Source: Dyadobacter flavalbus (lineage in GTDB: Bacteria; Bacteroidota; Bacteroidia; Cytophagales; Spirosomataceae). From it: a DNA stretch of 64,000 bases. A program made the position numbers and the translations under genes. Below the pieces are notes generated by a model, which ran no database searches, had not been told where the DNA came from, and saw only the letters and a program-made list of their open reading frames with translations. Positions 62,046-64,000 of the stretch are shown one piece after another (position 1 is the stretch's first letter; each line of letters starts with the position of its first letter). The DNA is taken from contig NZ_VBSN01000066.1 in the NCBI RefSeq assembly GCF_006149045.1, positions 186,001 to 250,000 on the forward strand, given 5' to 3'.

Positions 62046-64000
62046 TTGAAATCAATTCATTTTAAGAAATCCACACTATTCATTGCCGTCCATTGCCTTC
62101 TGCTGAATTTCTGCGGTTTTGGCCAAACAGCTGATTCTGTAACTGTTGTTCCTGAAATCGTCGTTACGGATCCCGACAGCATCTATGCAGCACTTTCCGA
62201 ACCTGAAAAACGGTTTTCCAGAAATGCCATCGCCGGTCTCAAAATGGCCGACGGCCTGGAAGCCACGCTCTTTGCATCCGAGCCCGATGTAATCAACCCC
62301 ATTAATATCGATGTAGACCATCGCGGAAGGGTATGGGTTTGTGAATCCTATAATTACCGTCCTGCCGTTAACGGAAAGTCCGAACTCGGCGTCGGTGACC
62401 GCATCCTGATCCTTGAAGACAAAGACGGTGACGGAAAATCGGACGTTACCAAAGTTTTTTACCAGGGAGCCGAAATCAATGCACCGCTGGGAATCTGGGT
62501 CATGGGAAACAAGGCCATTGTTTCGCAAAGTCCGTACGTTTGGCTTTTTACGGATACGGACGGAGACGACAAGGCGGATGTAAAAGAGGTGCTTTTCAAG
62601 GAAATCGGCGGCGTCCAAAACGATGCGGGCGTACATGCTTTTGTATTCGGCCCGGACGGAAAATTTTATTTTAATTTTGGAAACGCCGGCAGGCAGCTTG
62701 TAGACGGCAAAGACCGTCCTTTGCTGGATAAATACGAAAGGCCGCTTGATTTCAGGCAATTTAAACAGGGCGTGGTTTTCAGGTGCAGCCAGGATTTTAC
62801 CAAAGTTGAAATCCTGGCGCAGAATTTCCGAAACGGCTTTGAAGTAGCCGTGGACAGTTACGGAACCATGTGGCAGCCAGATCAGGAAGAGCCGGGAAAT
62901 GGCGCTGACCGCGTTTCCTATGTTATGGAAAACGGCAATTTCGGGTATATTGATGAAATGACAGGCGCAAGCTGGCGGCTCAACAGGACCAATGTAGAAG
63001 ATGAAATCCCGCGCCGTCACTGGCACCAGAATGATCCCGGCGTTGTGCCCGACTTGCTGGAAACAGGTTCCGGTTTTCCGATGGGACTAACCGTTTATGA
63101 AGGAGAATTGCTTCCGCGACGTTACTGGGACCAGATTTTGCTGGCCGATGCAGGCCAAAACAGCATTAACGCCGTTCAGGTCCGGAACAGTGGCGCCGGT
63201 TACAAATCGGACGGTATCATTCCGGTTGCAGAAGGAAAGCGCGACAAATGGTTCAGGCCGACGGACGTATGCGTGGCACCCGACGGCTCGCTGATCGTTT
63301 CCGACTGGTATGATCCCGTAATTGGTTCGCATAAAATGAAGGATAAAAGCCGGGGAAGACTGTTTCGCATTGCGCCGGCAGGCGTACCTTACAACATTCC
63401 GGTTTATGACCTTTCTATTCCCGAAGAAGCCGTAAAGGCATTGCGCAGCCCCAATTTGTCCATGCGTTACATGGCGTGGAATGCCTGCGTAAAACACGGC
63501 TGGGCAGCAGAACCGTATCTTGAAAATCTTTTCCGTGAATACAATGCGAACCCGAAACTGCGCGCAAGGGCACTCTGGGTTTTAAACAATATCGAAGGGT
63601 TTAATTACCGCAACCTCGACATCGCTTTCCGCGAACTGAACCCGAACCTGAGAATTACGGCATTGAGAGCCGTGCGGCAGCGGAACAGCGATCCTACCGA
63701 ATACATCAAGCGGCTCACTTCCGATCCGGACCCGCAGGTAAGAAGAGAATGTGCGCTGGCGATCAACCATAATCATACTTACGAGGCGCTGGATGTATGG
63801 CTGCAGCTTGCAAAACAATACAAGGGAAATGACCGCTGGTCGGTGGAAGCATTGAGCATAGGCGCTTTTGAGCAATGGGAACGCATTTTTCCGGCATGGC
63901 TGGAAAGGGCAGGAGCGAACCCCGAAGCAACGGATGCGGGAAAAGACATTATCTGGCTTGCAAGAACAAGACGCGCCATTCCATACCTGACCAATCTTGC
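62046..64000 (+). CDS. Second PVC-type dehydrogenase-like protein, N-terminal part
   Basis: An open frame of 651 codons that runs off the right edge. The only good start is TTG at 62046, since an in-frame stop lies at 62034 and the next ATG (62244) is inside the propeller; TTG gives a signal peptide (FIAVHCLLLNFCGFGQ). The propeller closely parallels the preceding gene (ADGLEATLFASEPDVINPIN; RVWVCESYNYRPAVNG; APDGSLIVSDWYDPVIGSH) and HEAT repeats begin near 470. The cytochrome-c end expected for the family lies outside the window. It is a tandem duplicate of the gene at 58811. Confidence 0.85.
   Translation, partial: MKSIHFKKSTLFIAVHCLLLNFCGFGQTADSVTVVPEIVVTDPDSIYAALSEPEKRFSRNAIAGLKMADGLEATLFASEPDVINPINIDVDHRGRVWVCESYNYRPAVNGKSELGVGDRILILEDKDGDGKSDVTKVFYQGAEINAPLGIWVMGNKAIVSQSPYVWLFTDTDGDDKADVKEVLFKEIGGVQNDAGVHAFVFGPDGKFYFNFGNAGRQLVDGKDRPLLDKYERPLDFRQFKQGVVFRCSQDFTKVEILAQNFRNGFEVAVDSYGTMWQPDQEEPGNGADRVSYVMENGNFGYIDEMTGASWRLNRTNVEDEIPRRHWHQNDPGVVPDLLETGSGFPMGLTVYEGELLPRRYWDQILLADAGQNSINAVQVRNSGAGYKSDGIIPVAEGKRDKWFRPTDVCVAPDGSLIVSDWYDPVIGSHKMKDKSRGRLFRIAPAGVPYNIPVYDLSIPEEAVKALRSPNLSMRYMAWNACVKHGWAAEPYLENLFREYNANPKLRARALWVLNNIEGFNYRNLDIAFRELNPNLRITALRAVRQRNSDPTEYIKRLTSDPDPQVRRECALAINHNHTYEALDVWLQLAKQYKGNDRWSVEALSIGAFEQWERIFPAWLERAGANPEATDAGKDIIWLARTRRAIPYLTNL

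Noticed and set aside
62076-63026. A 316-codon open frame on the minus strand
   Set aside because: It is antisense to the truncated heme-protein gene, and the antisense of the paralogous gene at 58961-59905 shows similar shadow frames, so it mirrors conserved plus-strand coding sequence.
1-64000. tRNA, rRNA, prophage or insertion-sequence genes
   Set aside because: No tRNA cloverleaf signature, rRNA stretch, transposase, integrase or phage structural gene was recognised on either strand.

Overview
The window looks like a chromosomal segment of a Bacteroidota bacterium of the order Cytophagales, most like Dyadobacter or another Spirosomataceae. This is inference from gene content: SusC/SusD outer-membrane pairs, TonB-dependent receptors with an N-terminal carboxypeptidase-like domain, many lipoproteins, LytS/LytTR two-component pairs, FG-GAP/ASPIC-UnbV proteins, DUF4249, DUF5916, DUF5690 and heme-binding 'PVC-type' dehydrogenase-like proteins. 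Several upstream regions carry the Bacteroidota -7 promoter pattern TAnnTTTG, and Shine-Dalgarno signals are weak. No rRNA, tRNA, CRISPR array, phage or insertion sequence was recognised.

Layout. 1-5 kb: the end of a SusD-like gene, a surface lipoprotein phosphohydrolase (AlkP + chitobiase-C + PA14), a class-III PLP enzyme resembling the phosphonate ammonia-lyase PbfA, and a DUF5690 membrane transporter; I infer uptake and breakdown of a phosphonate or phospho-compound. 5-14.5 kb: a small secreted protein, NhaA, a DUF5916 barrel, a LytS/LytTR pair, a membrane-anchored unknown, endonuclease V, a family-18 chitinase-like lipoprotein and Ku. 14.7-19.5 kb (minus): TonB receptor, periplasmic TPR-like protein, LytS kinase and LytTR regulator in one tight array. 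19.9-27.2 kb: two small unknown genes, a Bcr/CflA efflux pump, an Upf1/SMBP2-like helicase, a 3 x 192 bp hairpin repeat array, and a YdiJ-like FAD/Fe-S dehydrogenase.

27.7-44 kb is the largest coherent block: SusC, SusD, two tandem 1.1-kDa-residue-class FG-GAP/ASPIC-UnbV lipoproteins (about 1110 residues each), a kelch-like lipoprotein, a DUF4249 lipoprotein and a second TonB receptor, all on the plus strand, with no recognisable hydrolase or dedicated regulator. A terminator-like hairpin followed by a good -7 element after susD suggests that the last five genes can be transcribed separately.

44-51 kb holds housekeeping genes: an SDR protein without the usual YxxxK, purH, a zinc-protease-like membrane protein whose start overlaps a palindromic repeat, a sodium:solute symporter, a cyclophilin and a MltD-like transglycosylase. 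51.2-55.3 kb is a molybdenum-cofactor operon (moeA, moaD, moaE, a moaC-moaB fusion, moaA). 55.4-64 kb has a small secreted protein, a GT87-like membrane glycosyltransferase, a secreted esterase, a secreted unknown and two tandem paralogues of large beta-propeller/HEAT/cytochrome-c proteins, the second cut off by the right edge of the window.

All functional calls rest on reading motifs and family resemblance by eye; no database search was run.
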